Source of the DNA: Geodermatophilus dictyosporus
Lineage (GTDB): Bacteria > Actinomycetota > Actinomycetes > Mycobacteriales > Geodermatophilaceae
Length of the DNA: 64,000 nucleotides
Direction of reading: 5' to 3'
Assembly: GCF_900115505.1 (NCBI RefSeq)
Contig: NZ_FOWQ01000004.1
Location: 56,250 to 120,249, forward strand
Positions 16,019 through 24,216 of this stretch are shown in pieces; position 1 is the first letter of the stretch; each line of letters opens with the position of its first letter. A model generated the notes under the pieces. The model saw only the letters and a list, made by a program, of their open reading frames with translations. It searched no databases and was not told where the DNA came from. A program made the position numbers and the translations under genes.

Positions 16019-16220
16019 CGCCCGTACGGGGCCTTCTCCCCGCCGAGGCGGTTGCGCCCGGGTGCTGCCGATGGTCCTCGCGCTGCTCGACGCTCCACCG
16101 GACGGGACCGCCGGGTAGCGCACCGGTCGCGCCCGCCGGGCCGGACCGGACGCCGTCGTCCGGTCGGTGGGCGGGCCGGCGGCCCTAGCGTCGCGGCACC
16201 GACCAGGGCTGGGGGACGCT

Positions 16221-16850
16221 GTGCCCGGATCGACAGGGGAACACCGGCTGCAGGAGCGGTTCGCCACGACCGCCCGCGCCCGCACCTTCTACGACCACCA
16301 GGTGTTCGACCGCCTCGACGACCGCATGCGCGCGTCCGTCGAGGAGCGCGAGATGGTCTTCGTCCCCACCGCGGACGCCGGCGGCGAGGCCGACTGCACC
16401 TTCCGTGCCGGGCCGCCCGGCTTCGTCTGCGTGCTCGACGAGCGGACGCTGCTGCTGCCCGAGTACCGCGGCAACGGGGTCATGGCCAGCCTGGGCAACA
16501 TCACCGAGAACGGCCACGTCGGCCTGCTGTTCGTCGACCTCTGCGAGTCCGGCGTCGGGCTGCACGTCAACGGCCGGGCTGCGGTGGTCGAGTCGGCCGC
16601 ACTGCGCGCCCGGCCCGGCCTGCCGCCGCGGGTCCTCGACGCGCTGGCCGTCGAGGGGGGACGGCGGGTCGACCGCTGGGTGCACGTCGACGTCGTCGAG
16701 GCCTACATCCACTGCGCCAAGCACGTCCCGCGCATGGTCCGCCGGGCCGACGCCCCGCAGGCCTGGGGGACCGACGACCCGGTGCGCAAGGGCGGCGACC
16801 ACTTCCGCGCCGAGCACGAGCCGCGACCCTGGGTGGACGCCGTCCCCTGA
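16221..16850 (+). CDS. Pyridoxamine 5'-phosphate oxidase-like flavoprotein
   Basis: A 209-residue protein of the split-barrel FMN-binding superfamily: VFVPTADAGGEADCTFRAGPPGF, LLPEYRGNGVMASLGNI and ENGHVGLLFVDL are typical strands of the PNPOx-like barrel, and EAYIHCAKHVPRM matches the C-terminal portion of the family. The molecular function is undefined in this subgroup (general stress or flavin reduction). GTG at 16221 is preferred because of GGGGGA upstream; TAGCGT at 16186-16191 may be the -10. It converges on the SpoIIE-type phosphatase gene with a nine-base gap. Confidence 0.8.
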   Translation: MPGSTGEHRLQERFATTARARTFYDHQVFDRLDDRMRASVEEREMVFVPTADAGGEADCTFRAGPPGFVCVLDERTLLLPEYRGNGVMASLGNITENGHVGLLFVDLCESGVGLHVNGRAAVVESAALRARPGLPPRVLDALAVEGGRRVDRWVHVDVVEAYIHCAKHVPRMVRRADAPQAWGTDDPVRKGGDHFRAEHEPRPWVDAVP

Positions 16851-16859
16851 CCGGGCGGG

Positions 16860-18800
16860 TCAGCCGGGTGCCGCCGGACGGCGGGGGAGGCCCACCAGGT
16901 CGAGGACGAAGGCGGCCGGGCTGCCGGTGGGCGCCACCAGGGTCACCGCGTCCGGTGCGTCGCGGAGCAGGTCGGTCAGCGCGGCGACCCCGACGCTGGT
17001 CAGGTGGCCGACCCCGGTCAGGTCCACGACGACCGGGACCGTGCCGGCCCGGGACGCCGCGTCCAGGTGCTCCCGGAACCGGGCCGCGCCGAACGCGTCG
17101 ACCGCGCCGCGCACCCGCAGCACCGGTGGCTCGCCGTCGAGCTCCGCGGTGAACGGCTCGTCGGTCGCCGGGGGCGGCACGCGCGCCGTACCAGCCCCCA
17201 GCGCCGTGCTCACCGGGCGGCACAGGCGGCGGCTGAAGGTCACCGTGGTCCCGCTGGGCTGGCCGTCCACGCACAGGTCGTCGCCGAGCGAGTGCACCAG
17301 CCCGAGCCCGGTGCCGCGATCCCCGCGGTCGCCGGGCGGCTGCCAGATGCCGTCGTCGTCCACGCGCACGTGCACCCGGCCGTCGGCGCCCAGTCGCAGC
17401 GCCACCACGACGGTGCCCGAGGACAGGAACCGGAAGCCGTGCTCGACGGCGTTGTCCACCGCCTCGCCGACCGCGAGCTCGACGGCCAGCTCGTCGCCGG
17501 GGTCGACCCGCAGCGCGCGCAGCCACTCCCGGACCCCGCTGCGCAGCCGCGGCAGCGCCTCCTCGGTGGCGGCCGCGCTGGTCCGCAGCACCGCCACCGG
17601 CTCGCGCGGGGCGGCCGCCAGCACGGTGACGTCGTCGTCCCACCCGCGGCGGACCAGCACCTCGACCGCGTCGGTGCAGATCCGCTCCACGGCCGACGCC
17701 GACGTCCCGGTCGGCCACAGCTGCCCGACGGCGGCCGCCTCGGCCAGCCGCGTCAGCTCGTCGAGCCCCTCCGGGTAGGACCGGTCGGCCCGCTCGACCA
17801 GCCCGTCGCTGTACAGGACGACGACGTCCCCCGGGCCCAGCGGTGCGCGCTGCGGCGGCCCGCCGGGCCCGCTGCCCAGCGGGCCACCGCCGCTGCCGAG
17901 CAGCAGCCGGCCCACCCCGGACGCGTCGACCACCAGGGGCGGCGGGTGACCGCGGGTCACGTAGTCGATCGTCCCGCCCTCGGGGTCGAGGACGGCCACG
18001 ACGAGGGTCGCCGACCGCGCACCGGGCAGCGTCTCGGCGAACCGCTCGAGCCGGGCGACCGCGGCCGCGGGGTCGGCGGTGGTGTCGAGCGAGTCCCCGA
18101 GGACGGCGCGCAGCTGGCTCATCACCGCCGCCGCGGCGACGCCGTGGCCCACGACGTCCCCCACGGCCAGCCCCACCCGGCCGTCGGGCAGCGGGCGCAC
18201 GTCGAGCCAGTCCCCGCCGGCCGACTGCTCCGCGCCGGCCACCAGGTCCCGCGCCGCGACGTCGACCCGGGGGAGCACCGGCACGCTGCCGGGCAGCAGG
18301 GCGTGCTGCAGCTCGGTCACCACGTCGAGCACCGCCCGGTAGCGCTGCCCCGCCTCCGCGGCCTCCCGCTCGGCACGGCGCCGGGCCTGGACCTGCTCGG
18401 TGACGTCCCGGGCGAGGGAGATGACGCCGTCGACCGTGCCGTCGGGCCGCCGCCACGGCACCGCCGACCAGTCGAGGACCAGCTCGGTCACCTCGCCGCT
18501 GACCGGGTCGACCAGCTCGAAGCGCCACTCGGGGGTGGCGAACGGCCGCCCCGTGCGGACGACCTGCCGGTAGACGTCGAGGACGCCCTGGGACACCAGC
18601 TCGGGATAGACCTCGGCCAGCGGCAGGCCGCGCCACTCGGGCCGCTGCGAGTGCTCGCGGCTGAGCGCGCTCAGCGCGACCAGCCGCAGCTCGGGTCCCT
18701 CGACGGCGTCGACGAACGCCGGCAGCTGCTCGACCACCGACCGCAGCCGGGCCAGCTCCGCGGCGGCGCCGTCGTCCCACGACCGGCTGGCGTCCTGCAT
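16860..18800 (-). CDS. PAS-SpoIIE phosphatase-RsbW kinase-STAS fusion
   Basis: A 646-residue soluble signalling protein with four modules: a PAS sensor (about 30-135, ending SLARDVTEQVQAR), a coiled linker, a PP2C/SpoIIE serine phosphatase (about 185-390, with SAGGDWLDV, VGDVVGHGVAAA, RGHPPPL, LYSDGLVERAD and GWDDDVTVL), an RsbW-type histidine-kinase-like ATPase (about 410-530, with VGEAVDNAVEHGF and GTGLGLVHSLGDD) and a C-terminal STAS anti-anti-sigma domain (about 550-640, with VVVDLTGVGHLTSVGVAALTDLL). It combines in one chain the parts of a partner-switching sigma control pathway. The STAS phospho-acceptor position reads HLTSVG, so Thr or Ser could be modified. No sigma factor lies next to it. 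A short gap separates it from the convergent upstream gene. Confidence 0.9.
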   Translation of the reverse strand: MQDASRSWDDGAAAELARLRSVVEQLPAFVDAVEGPELRLVALSALSREHSQRPEWRGLPLAEVYPELVSQGVLDVYRQVVRTGRPFATPEWRFELVDPVSGEVTELVLDWSAVPWRRPDGTVDGVISLARDVTEQVQARRRAEREAAEAGQRYRAVLDVVTELQHALLPGSVPVLPRVDVAARDLVAGAEQSAGGDWLDVRPLPDGRVGLAVGDVVGHGVAAAAVMSQLRAVLGDSLDTTADPAAAVARLERFAETLPGARSATLVVAVLDPEGGTIDYVTRGHPPPLVVDASGVGRLLLGSGGGPLGSGPGGPPQRAPLGPGDVVVLYSDGLVERADRSYPEGLDELTRLAEAAAVGQLWPTGTSASAVERICTDAVEVLVRRGWDDDVTVLAAAPREPVAVLRTSAAATEEALPRLRSGVREWLRALRVDPGDELAVELAVGEAVDNAVEHGFRFLSSGTVVVALRLGADGRVHVRVDDDGIWQPPGDRGDRGTGLGLVHSLGDDLCVDGQPSGTTVTFSRRLCRPVSTALGAGTARVPPPATDEPFTAELDGEPPVLRVRGAVDAFGAARFREHLDAASRAGTVPVVVDLTGVGHLTSVGVAALTDLLRDAPDAVTLVAPTGSPAAFVLDLVGLPRRPAAPG

Positions 18801-19072
18801 CGGCCTGCCTTCGCGTCCCCGTCCGGCGACCCGGGTCTGGGGTCCGGTCCCCGACGGCCCGACGACGGGGACAGCTCCGCACCGTAGCCCGCCTCGGCCA
18901 CCGCGCGCGCCGCGAGCGGGACCGCCGGCCGCCGGGGCCCCGCCCGCGCACCCCGCCGCGGTCGCGCCGTGGGCGCACGATCGACTCGATGGCGGAGCCG
19001 TCCGCGCCTACGCTCGGACGGCCGGGGTGGGACGGCGTCGTCCCCGCTGGTCCGGCGGGGAGGCGGTCGACC

Positions 19073-19660
19073 ATGTCCCAGCCACTCGAGGGGATGCCGG
19101 TCCTCGGCCGGGGCCGGCACCGCAGCCCCGCGCACGGCGCCTGCTTCCTCGAGTACACCGCCCTGCTGGCGGGCGAGCCGTTCAGTGACGAGCCGGCCTG
19201 CGTCGACGGCGAGCTGGCCGCCGTCCTCCGGCACGCCAACGACACCCTGTCCCCGGCCGACCGGCAGCGCCTGGTGCCGCTGCTCGGCCGGGCCATCGGC
19301 CTGGCGGTGCCCGAGCCGGTCGGGGCACCGCGGCGGGGACGGCGGGGGAGGGCCTGGGACCTGCGCGCCCTGCCGGGCTACGCGGCGGCGGTCGGCGCCC
19401 TGCGCGAGACGGTCGCGCGCCGGTTCACCGCCGCGCTGGGCTCCGACCTGCCCGCGGCCGCCTGGCGGGAGTACGACGGCGGGCGGGACCTCGACCGGCT
19501 GTTCTGGGGGCTGATGCTCGAGCCCGTGGCGGTCAACACGTCGGCGGCCTGGGTCGACCGGCTGCTCGGCCGGCTGGTCCTGCTGCACGAGTGCTACGAG
19601 CAGGCGTGCGACGAGCGGGGCGTCGTCCGCACCGGGCGGGACCTGGTCCCCTCCCGCTGA
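19073..19660 (+). CDS. Conserved hypothetical protein
   Basis: A 195-residue soluble protein beginning MSQPLEGMPVLGRGRHRSP followed by AHGACFLEYTALLAGE. Proteins with this GRHR-P-GACFMEYAS-LAGE opening are widespread in actinobacteria, often near regulatory genes, with no known role. Start 19073 has a GGGGAGG ribosome site; the in-frame ATG at 18989 lies before the likely -10 (TACGCT at about 19009). Helical composition, no membrane segments. It reads into a perfect palindrome at 19663-19699. Confidence 0.7.
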   Translation: MSQPLEGMPVLGRGRHRSPAHGACFLEYTALLAGEPFSDEPACVDGELAAVLRHANDTLSPADRQRLVPLLGRAIGLAVPEPVGAPRRGRRGRAWDLRALPGYAAAVGALRETVARRFTAALGSDLPAAAWREYDGGRDLDRLFWGLMLEPVAVNTSAAWVDRLLGRLVLLHECYEQACDERGVVRTGRDLVPSR

Positions 19661-19662
19661 CG

Positions 19663-19699
19663 GTCGTGCTCTGCCCCGCCAGGCGGGGCAGAGCACGAC
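19663..19699. terminator. Perfect 37-base palindrome (terminator)
   Basis: Bases 19663-19680 and 19682-19699 are exact reverse complements of 18 bases with one base between. It lies two bases after the stop of the 19073 gene and is the strongest hairpin in this part of the window. Confidence 0.7.
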
Positions 19700-19751
19700 G
19701 TCGCGCCGGAGGAGGTGCGGTCCCGCCGCCTGCGGCTAGCGTGCGCTGCTG

Positions 19752-20591
19752 ATGCCCACCTTCCCGGCGCGCGACGGCGCCGTCCTGTCCTACGACGTCC
19801 TCGGCGACGGGCCGCCGGTCCTGGTGCTCGCCGGCGGCGCGGCGGCCCACCCGTCCTACCTCGGCGACCTGGCGGGACTGTCGGACCGGCACCGCCTGGT
19901 GGTCCCGCACCTGCGCGGCGTGGGCGGCTCGGCGGGGGCCGACCTGACCCGGGCAGGGTCGCGCTGGGCGCAGGCCGACGACGTCGACCGGCTGCGCGAG
20001 CACCTCGGCCTGGCCCGCTGCACGGTGCTGGCCCACTCCGCGGGGACCCGGCTGGCCGTCGCCCACGCCGCGGCCCACCCCGAGCGCCTGGCCGGCCTCG
20101 TGCTGGTCACCCCGCCGGCGGAGTACCTGGTCGACGTCCCCTCCGACGCCCCCGCGATCGCCGCGGCGCGCCACGACGCCGCCTTCGCCGAGGCGACGGC
20201 GGCCGCGGCCGGGCCGCCCGACCTGTCCGGCGACGAGGGGTTCACCGCCTGGCGGCAGGCCTCGGCGGCGCTGGGCTACGCGCGCTGGGACGCCACCACC
20301 CGGGCGCACGCCCGCACGCTGCGGTACTCCCTCGCCGCAGCCCGGGCGTTCATGACCGGCGACGGGCCGCCCGACCTGACCGACCGGCTGCGCGCCGTGC
20401 AGGCGCCGGTCCTCGTGGTCGCCGGGGCCCAGGACGCCGGCACGGGCCTCGCCCCGGTGCTGGCGGTCGCCGAGCTCTTCCCGCACGGGCGCAGCGTGGT
20501 CGTCGAGGACTGCGGCCACTTCCCCTGGGTCGAGCAGCCCGACGCGTTCCGCGCCGCCGTCGACCCGTTCCTCGCCGGCGTCGCCGGCTGA
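19752..20591 (+). CDS. Alpha/beta hydrolase (proline-iminopeptidase/haloperoxidase type)
   Basis: A 279-residue alpha/beta hydrolase. The oxyanion region is VLVLAGGAAAHPSYL, the nucleophile elbow is LAHSAGTRL (Ser near residue 97), the acid lies in VVAGAQDAGTG and the catalytic histidine in EDCGHFPWVEQP. The elbow AHSAG deviates slightly from the common GxSxG in its first residue. No signal peptide. The substrate is unknown. TAGCGT lies nine bases before the ATG, with no ribosome site. Confidence 0.85.
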   Translation: MPTFPARDGAVLSYDVLGDGPPVLVLAGGAAAHPSYLGDLAGLSDRHRLVVPHLRGVGGSAGADLTRAGSRWAQADDVDRLREHLGLARCTVLAHSAGTRLAVAHAAAHPERLAGLVLVTPPAEYLVDVPSDAPAIAAARHDAAFAEATAAAAGPPDLSGDEGFTAWRQASAALGYARWDATTRAHARTLRYSLAAARAFMTGDGPPDLTDRLRAVQAPVLVVAGAQDAGTGLAPVLAVAELFPHGRSVVVEDCGHFPWVEQPDAFRAAVDPFLAGVAG

Positions 20592-20606
20592 CCCGGCGGC
20601 CGCGCC

Positions 20607-21209
20607 TCAGCCGGGCGTGCCGTCGGCGAACGTCACCGCGCCCCGCCACGCCTGGCCCCGGACGACGGCGCGGTCGACCTCCTCGACCACCAGCTCCACC
20701 ACCCAGCGCACCGGACCGGTCCGCGCGAGCAGGTCCTCGCCCGGCAGCTCCCGCGGGGCGCTGAGCAGGCCGAGGGTGCCGGCGGTGCAGGTCAGCGCCG
20801 CGTCGGCCGGCGTCCACGCGCGGTCGGGGGTCTCCAGGGCCCGCTCGTCGGCCGCCGTCCGCCCGGCGTGGTGGTCGTCGTAGCGCCGGGGCCACCGGCG
20901 GCGGACCGTCCACGAGCCGCGGCGCAGGTGCTCGGCCGCCAGGTCCTCCTGGTCGACCTCGCCGTGCCGGAGCACCTCGGTGAGCGTGGGCGCCCAGCCG
21001 GCGAGGAGCCGGTCGGCGGGCGCGAAACCGGTCGGGTCGGCGTCGACCTCGACGGCGTCGTCGGTCTCGACGACGCGTCCCCGCAGCGCGAGGTCCACGA
21101 GCAGCGCCCCGCGCACCGCCAGCGCGGTCACCAGGTCGTCGGTCAGCCGTCCGCGGTCGAGCGCCAGGCCGGCCAGCCGCATCGACACGGAGTCGTCCCA
21201 GTCGTCCAC
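20607..21209 (-). CDS. GPP34-like (Golgi phosphoprotein 3 family) protein
   Basis: A 200-residue protein whose N-terminal part (RGRLTDDLVTALAVRGALLVDLALRGRV split by short loops) matches the opening of bacterial GPP34-domain proteins, which bind phosphoinositides in eukaryotes but have unknown roles in actinobacteria. The GTG at 21209 is six bases after a minus-strand GAGGAT, the leaderless pattern. It converges on the hydrolase gene with 15 bases between stops. The open frame continues upstream but that part overlaps other genes. Family assignment is moderate. Confidence 0.6.
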   Translation of the reverse strand: MDDWDDSVSMRLAGLALDRGRLTDDLVTALAVRGALLVDLALRGRVVETDDAVEVDADPTGFAPADRLLAGWAPTLTEVLRHGEVDQEDLAAEHLRRGSWTVRRRWPRRYDDHHAGRTAADERALETPDRAWTPADAALTCTAGTLGLLSAPRELPGEDLLARTGPVRWVVELVVEEVDRAVVRGQAWRGAVTFADGTPG

Positions 21210-21274
21210 GGCCGCATCCTCCCGCCCGGGCGTCCCCGCGGGAACGCCGCCGGGCGCGCCTGCCCCCGCGCCGC

Positions 21275-21541
21275 TCACAACCGGCCGGGGTCGACGGCGA
21301 CCTCGGCGATCACCGTGTCGCCGTCGTCCTTGCCGCGGCGGACCCGGGCCGGCACCGGCAGCAGCCAGCCGGCCTCCCGGTCGCGCCACACGCTGGTCGC
21401 CCACGTGTGCCCGTCGACGGTCGCGGTCACCGGGACCCGGCCGAACGGCCCCGCGACCTCGGGCGCGTGGCTCCCGGGCACCGGGGCGAACACCCAGCCG
21501 CCCGGGCCGGGCCGGCGGACGAGGGTCGCGTGGAAGGGCAT
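21275..21541 (-). CDS. DUF1905 family protein
   Basis: An 88-residue protein beginning MPFHATLVRRPGPGGWVFAP and containing GPFGRVPVTATVDGHTW and GWLLPVPARVRRG, the beta-barrel signature of DUF1905 domains. Such domains often stand alone or with YdeI-like bacteriocin-resistance proteins; the role is unknown. Only 65 bases separate it from the next minus-strand gene. Confidence 0.75.
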   Translation of the reverse strand: MPFHATLVRRPGPGGWVFAPVPGSHAPEVAGPFGRVPVTATVDGHTWATSVWRDREAGWLLPVPARVRRGKDDGDTVIAEVAVDPGRL

Positions 21542-21704
21542 GCGCACAGGGTGTCCGAGGGGTGCGACGGTCCGCGGTGCAGCGGGCTGGGACGGCTGCG
21601 CCCGCCGGGACGGGCGGGACGACGCGGCGGGCGGGCACCCGGGCACCGGCCCGGCGCTGTGCCACCGTGCTGACCGTGCCCGCCGCCCGCTCCCGGACCG
21701 CCCG

Positions 21705-22391
21705 GTGACCGGCGCGCTCCTGGCCGCGGCCGCGGTGCTCGGCGCCGCCGTCGGGCTGCTCGTCGACCGCGCGGCGGCCCGCTTCCCGTGGCCCCGCCCG
21801 GCGACCGTCGGCGGCGTGCTGGGCGGCGGGGTGCCGGGCGGGAGCGGGGGAGCGGCCCCGGCGGGGGTGCTGCCGGTCGCGACGGCGGCCCTGTTCGCCC
21901 TCGTCGCGCTGCGCTTCGGCGCCGGCGCGGAGCTGGCCGCCTGGCTGTGGTTCGCCGCCGCGGGCGTGCTGCTCGGCGTCATCGACCTGCGCGAGCGGCT
22001 GCTGCCCGACCGGGTGCTGCTGCCCGCCCTCGCCGTCTCCGGGGTCCTGCTCGCCGTCGCGGCCGCCGTCTCCGGCACCTGGCCGGACCTGGGACGCGCC
22101 GTCCTCGGGTCGGTGGTGCTGTTCGCCGCGCTGCTGGCGCTGGCCCTCGCGGCGCCGGGCCGGCTGGGGATGGGTGACGTCAAGCTCGGCGCGCTGCTCG
22201 GGCTGCACCTGGGCTGGCTCGGGTGGCCGGCGCTGCTGCTCGGGGTGCTGGCGGGGTTCGTCGTCCAGGCCGCGGTGTCCCTCGTGCTGCTGGCCGGGCG
22301 CCGGGTCGGGCTGCGCAGCGAGCTCCCGTTCGGCCCGGCGCTCCTGCTCGGCGCCCTCCTCACCGCCGCCTGGGCCGCCGGCCCGCTCTGA
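21705..22391 (+). CDS. Prepilin peptidase (type IV leader peptidase, A24)
   Basis: A 228-residue membrane aspartyl protease that removes the leader of the Flp pilin and pseudopilins. The first catalytic aspartate is in GVIDLRERLLPDRVLL and the second in GMGDVKLGALLGLH. About seven membrane helices. Like other actinobacterial TadV/CpaA proteins it lacks the N-terminal methylase domain. The GTG at 21705 is the first plausible start for the initial helix. It heads the pilus cluster, 200 bases before the pilin gene. Confidence 0.88.
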   Translation: MTGALLAAAAVLGAAVGLLVDRAAARFPWPRPATVGGVLGGGVPGGSGGAAPAGVLPVATAALFALVALRFGAGAELAAWLWFAAAGVLLGVIDLRERLLPDRVLLPALAVSGVLLAVAAAVSGTWPDLGRAVLGSVVLFAALLALALAAPGRLGMGDVKLGALLGLHLGWLGWPALLLGVLAGFVVQAAVSLVLLAGRRVGLRSELPFGPALLLGALLTAAWAAGPL

Positions 22392-22591
22392 GCCCGCGGA
22401 CCCGGTCCGGGGGCCGGATCCGGTCACGCGGTGTGACCGCCGTCCGACTGGAGTAGGCGGATCGGGTGGCCGCGGTCCTCCGATGCGGTGGACGCCCCTC
22501 AAGTCGGCGAACCGTCGTGGCGATCGGTTCTGCACAGCCGCGAGGACGGGTCAGCCGACCCGTACCGGCCGGCTCCACCCAGGGAGTACCC

Positions 22592-22792
22592 GTGCAGAAC
22601 GTCTTCGCCACCCTTGTCGCCCTCGCCGCCGTCGCCCAGGACCGCCTGCGCGAGGAGAAGGGCGCCACCGCCGTCGAGTACGGCCTGATGGTCGGCCTGA
22701 TCGCCGCCGTCATCGTCGGCCTCGTCGCGACCCTCGGCGGCCAGCTCGCCGAGATGTTCCAGACCGTCATCGGGGCCCTGAACGCCGCCTGA
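22592..22792 (+). CDS. flp: Flp-type pilin
   Basis: A 66-residue pilin precursor. The segment EEKGATAVEYGLMVGLIAAV is the Flp signature: prepilin peptidase should cut between Gly and Ala of EKGATAVEYG, leaving a mature pilin with Glu at position 5 (ATAVE). A single hydrophobic helix (GLMVGLIAAVIVGLVATLG) packs the fibre core. GTG start with AGGGAG site. A strong hairpin follows within 35 bases, the usual arrangement that lets the pilin be made in excess over the machinery genes downstream. Confidence 0.93.
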   Translation: MQNVFATLVALAAVAQDRLREEKGATAVEYGLMVGLIAAVIVGLVATLGGQLAEMFQTVIGALNAA

Positions 22793-22823
22793 CCGGTCGC
22801 ACAGACCGAGACGTCCGCTGCCC

Positions 22824-22858
22824 GGCGCAGCGGCCCCGTCCAGCGGGGCCGCTGCGCC
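22824..22858 (+). terminator. Hairpin after pilin gene
   Basis: Perfect 14-base stem (22824-22837 with 22845-22858) with a seven-base loop between flp and tadE. It probably acts as a partial terminator or 3' stabiliser of the pilin mRNA. Confidence 0.6.
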
Positions 22859-22884
22859 GCACCGCACCAGGGAGGAGGAACCAG

Positions 22885-23274
22885 ATGAGGGTGCTGCGCG
22901 GTGAGCGCGGGGCCAGCGCGGTGGAGTTCGCGCTGATCGTCCCGCTGCTGGTCCTCCTCGTGTTCGGCATCGTGGAGTTCGGCCGCGGCTTCCAGGTCCA
23001 CGGCACGCTGTCGGCCGCCGCCCGCGAGGGCGTGCGGATGATGGCGCTGCAGAACGACCCGGCCGCCGCGCGGGCCACCGTCCGGTCGGTGGCCTCCTCG
23101 CTCGACCCGGCGCTGACCGACGCGCAGATCGTGATCACACCGGCCCGGTGCCCGACCACCACCGGCTCGACGCTGGTGCGGCTGCGGATCGACTACGACA
23201 TGCCCTTCCTCACCGGCCTCTTCGGGTCGTCCGTGGACATGACCGGGACGGGGGTCATGCGGTGCGGTGGCTGA
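22885..23274 (+). CDS. tadE: TadE-like pilus assembly protein
   Basis: A 129-residue pseudopilin-like protein: RGERGASAVEFALIVPLLVL near the N-terminus is the TadE signature, with a prepilin-type GASAVEF processing site and a single membrane helix, followed by FGRGFQVHGTLSAAAREGVR. TadE-type minor pilins take part in Flp fibre assembly. Strong GGAGGAGG ribosome site before the ATG. The gene overlaps the next by 13 bases. Confidence 0.88.
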   Translation: MRVLRGERGASAVEFALIVPLLVLLVFGIVEFGRGFQVHGTLSAAAREGVRMMALQNDPAAARATVRSVASSLDPALTDAQIVITPARCPTTTGSTLVRLRIDYDMPFLTGLFGSSVDMTGTGVMRCGG

Positions 23275-24209
23275 CCCGCCGGCTCGGTGCGGAGCGCGGC
23301 GCAAGCGCCGTCCTGCTCACCCTGCTCATGGTGCCGGTGCTCGGTCTTGCCGCCATCGCGGTCGACGTCGGCGCCGTCTACGCCGAGCGCGCCCGCCTCC
23401 AGGTGGCCGCCGACGCGGCCGCCCTGGCCGTGGCCCAGGACTGTGCCCGCGGCGCCTGCGGCGACGTGCAGGCCACCGCCGACACGATGGTGGCGGCCAA
23501 CGCCGGCACCGCCGACGCCGACCGGCCCGTCCTCGCCACCCGCCCGACCCGGGTCACCGTGACCGGCCGCCAGCCGACCGAGCACTGGTTCGCCCCGGTG
23601 CTCGGCATCGACGCCACCGCTGTCTCCGCCTCGGCGACCGTCGCGTGGGGCGCCCCGGGCGGGGGGACGGCGGTGCTGCCGCTGACCTTCTCCTGGTGCG
23701 AGTTCTCCCAGCAGACCGGCGGGGGGATGCCCTCGGGCACCACCGTGCGCACCATCCGGCTGACCAAGACCTCGGGGACCACGGACTGCACCGGGCCGTC
23801 GCACAACATCGTCCCGGGCGGCTTCGGCTACCTGGTCACCGACCCCGGACAGTGCCGGGCCACCAGCGCGGTGAACGGCCGCTCGACGTCGTCCACCGGC
23901 AACACGCCGCCGTCCGACTGCCAGCCGGCCGACCTCACCCACTGGCTGGGGTCCACCGTGCTGCTGCCGATCTTCGACCAGTACGGCAGCACCGGCAGCA
24001 ACGCCTGGTACCACGTCTACGGCTACGCGGCGTTCCACATCACCGGGTACCACCTCGGCGGCCAGTTCAGCACCACCCCCCGGCCGTGCGGCGGCAACGA
24101 CCGCTGCATCACCGGCTACTTCACCCGCTTCGTCGAGCTCTCCGACGCCTTCTCCCTCGACCCCGACGCGCCCGACCTGGGGTCGGCCGTCCTCCGCCTG
24201 ATCCGGTAG
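23262..24209 (+). CDS. TadG-like pilus assembly protein
   Basis: A 315-residue protein with an N-terminal RGLGAERGASAVLLTLLM-type (LGAERGASAVLL) TadG-like segment and one membrane helix (PVLGLAAIAVDVGAVYAE), then a large extracellular region. The Flp/TadG N-terminal domain (AADAAALAVAQDCARGACG) is followed by about 180 residues with roughly ten cysteines (WCEFS, DCTGPS, QCRATS, DCQPAD, PCGGNDRCITGYF), likely disulfide-bonded and exposed. It may be a tip or adhesive subunit; this is inference. The GTG at 23262 lies inside the end of tadE, so they are coupled. Confidence 0.82.
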   Translation: MRWLTRRLGAERGASAVLLTLLMVPVLGLAAIAVDVGAVYAERARLQVAADAAALAVAQDCARGACGDVQATADTMVAANAGTADADRPVLATRPTRVTVTGRQPTEHWFAPVLGIDATAVSASATVAWGAPGGGTAVLPLTFSWCEFSQQTGGGMPSGTTVRTIRLTKTSGTTDCTGPSHNIVPGGFGYLVTDPGQCRATSAVNGRSTSSTGNTPPSDCQPADLTHWLGSTVLLPIFDQYGSTGSNAWYHVYGYAAFHITGYHLGGQFSTTPRPCGGNDRCITGYFTRFVELSDAFSLDPDAPDLGSAVLRLIR

Positions 24210-24216
24210 GTGCCCC

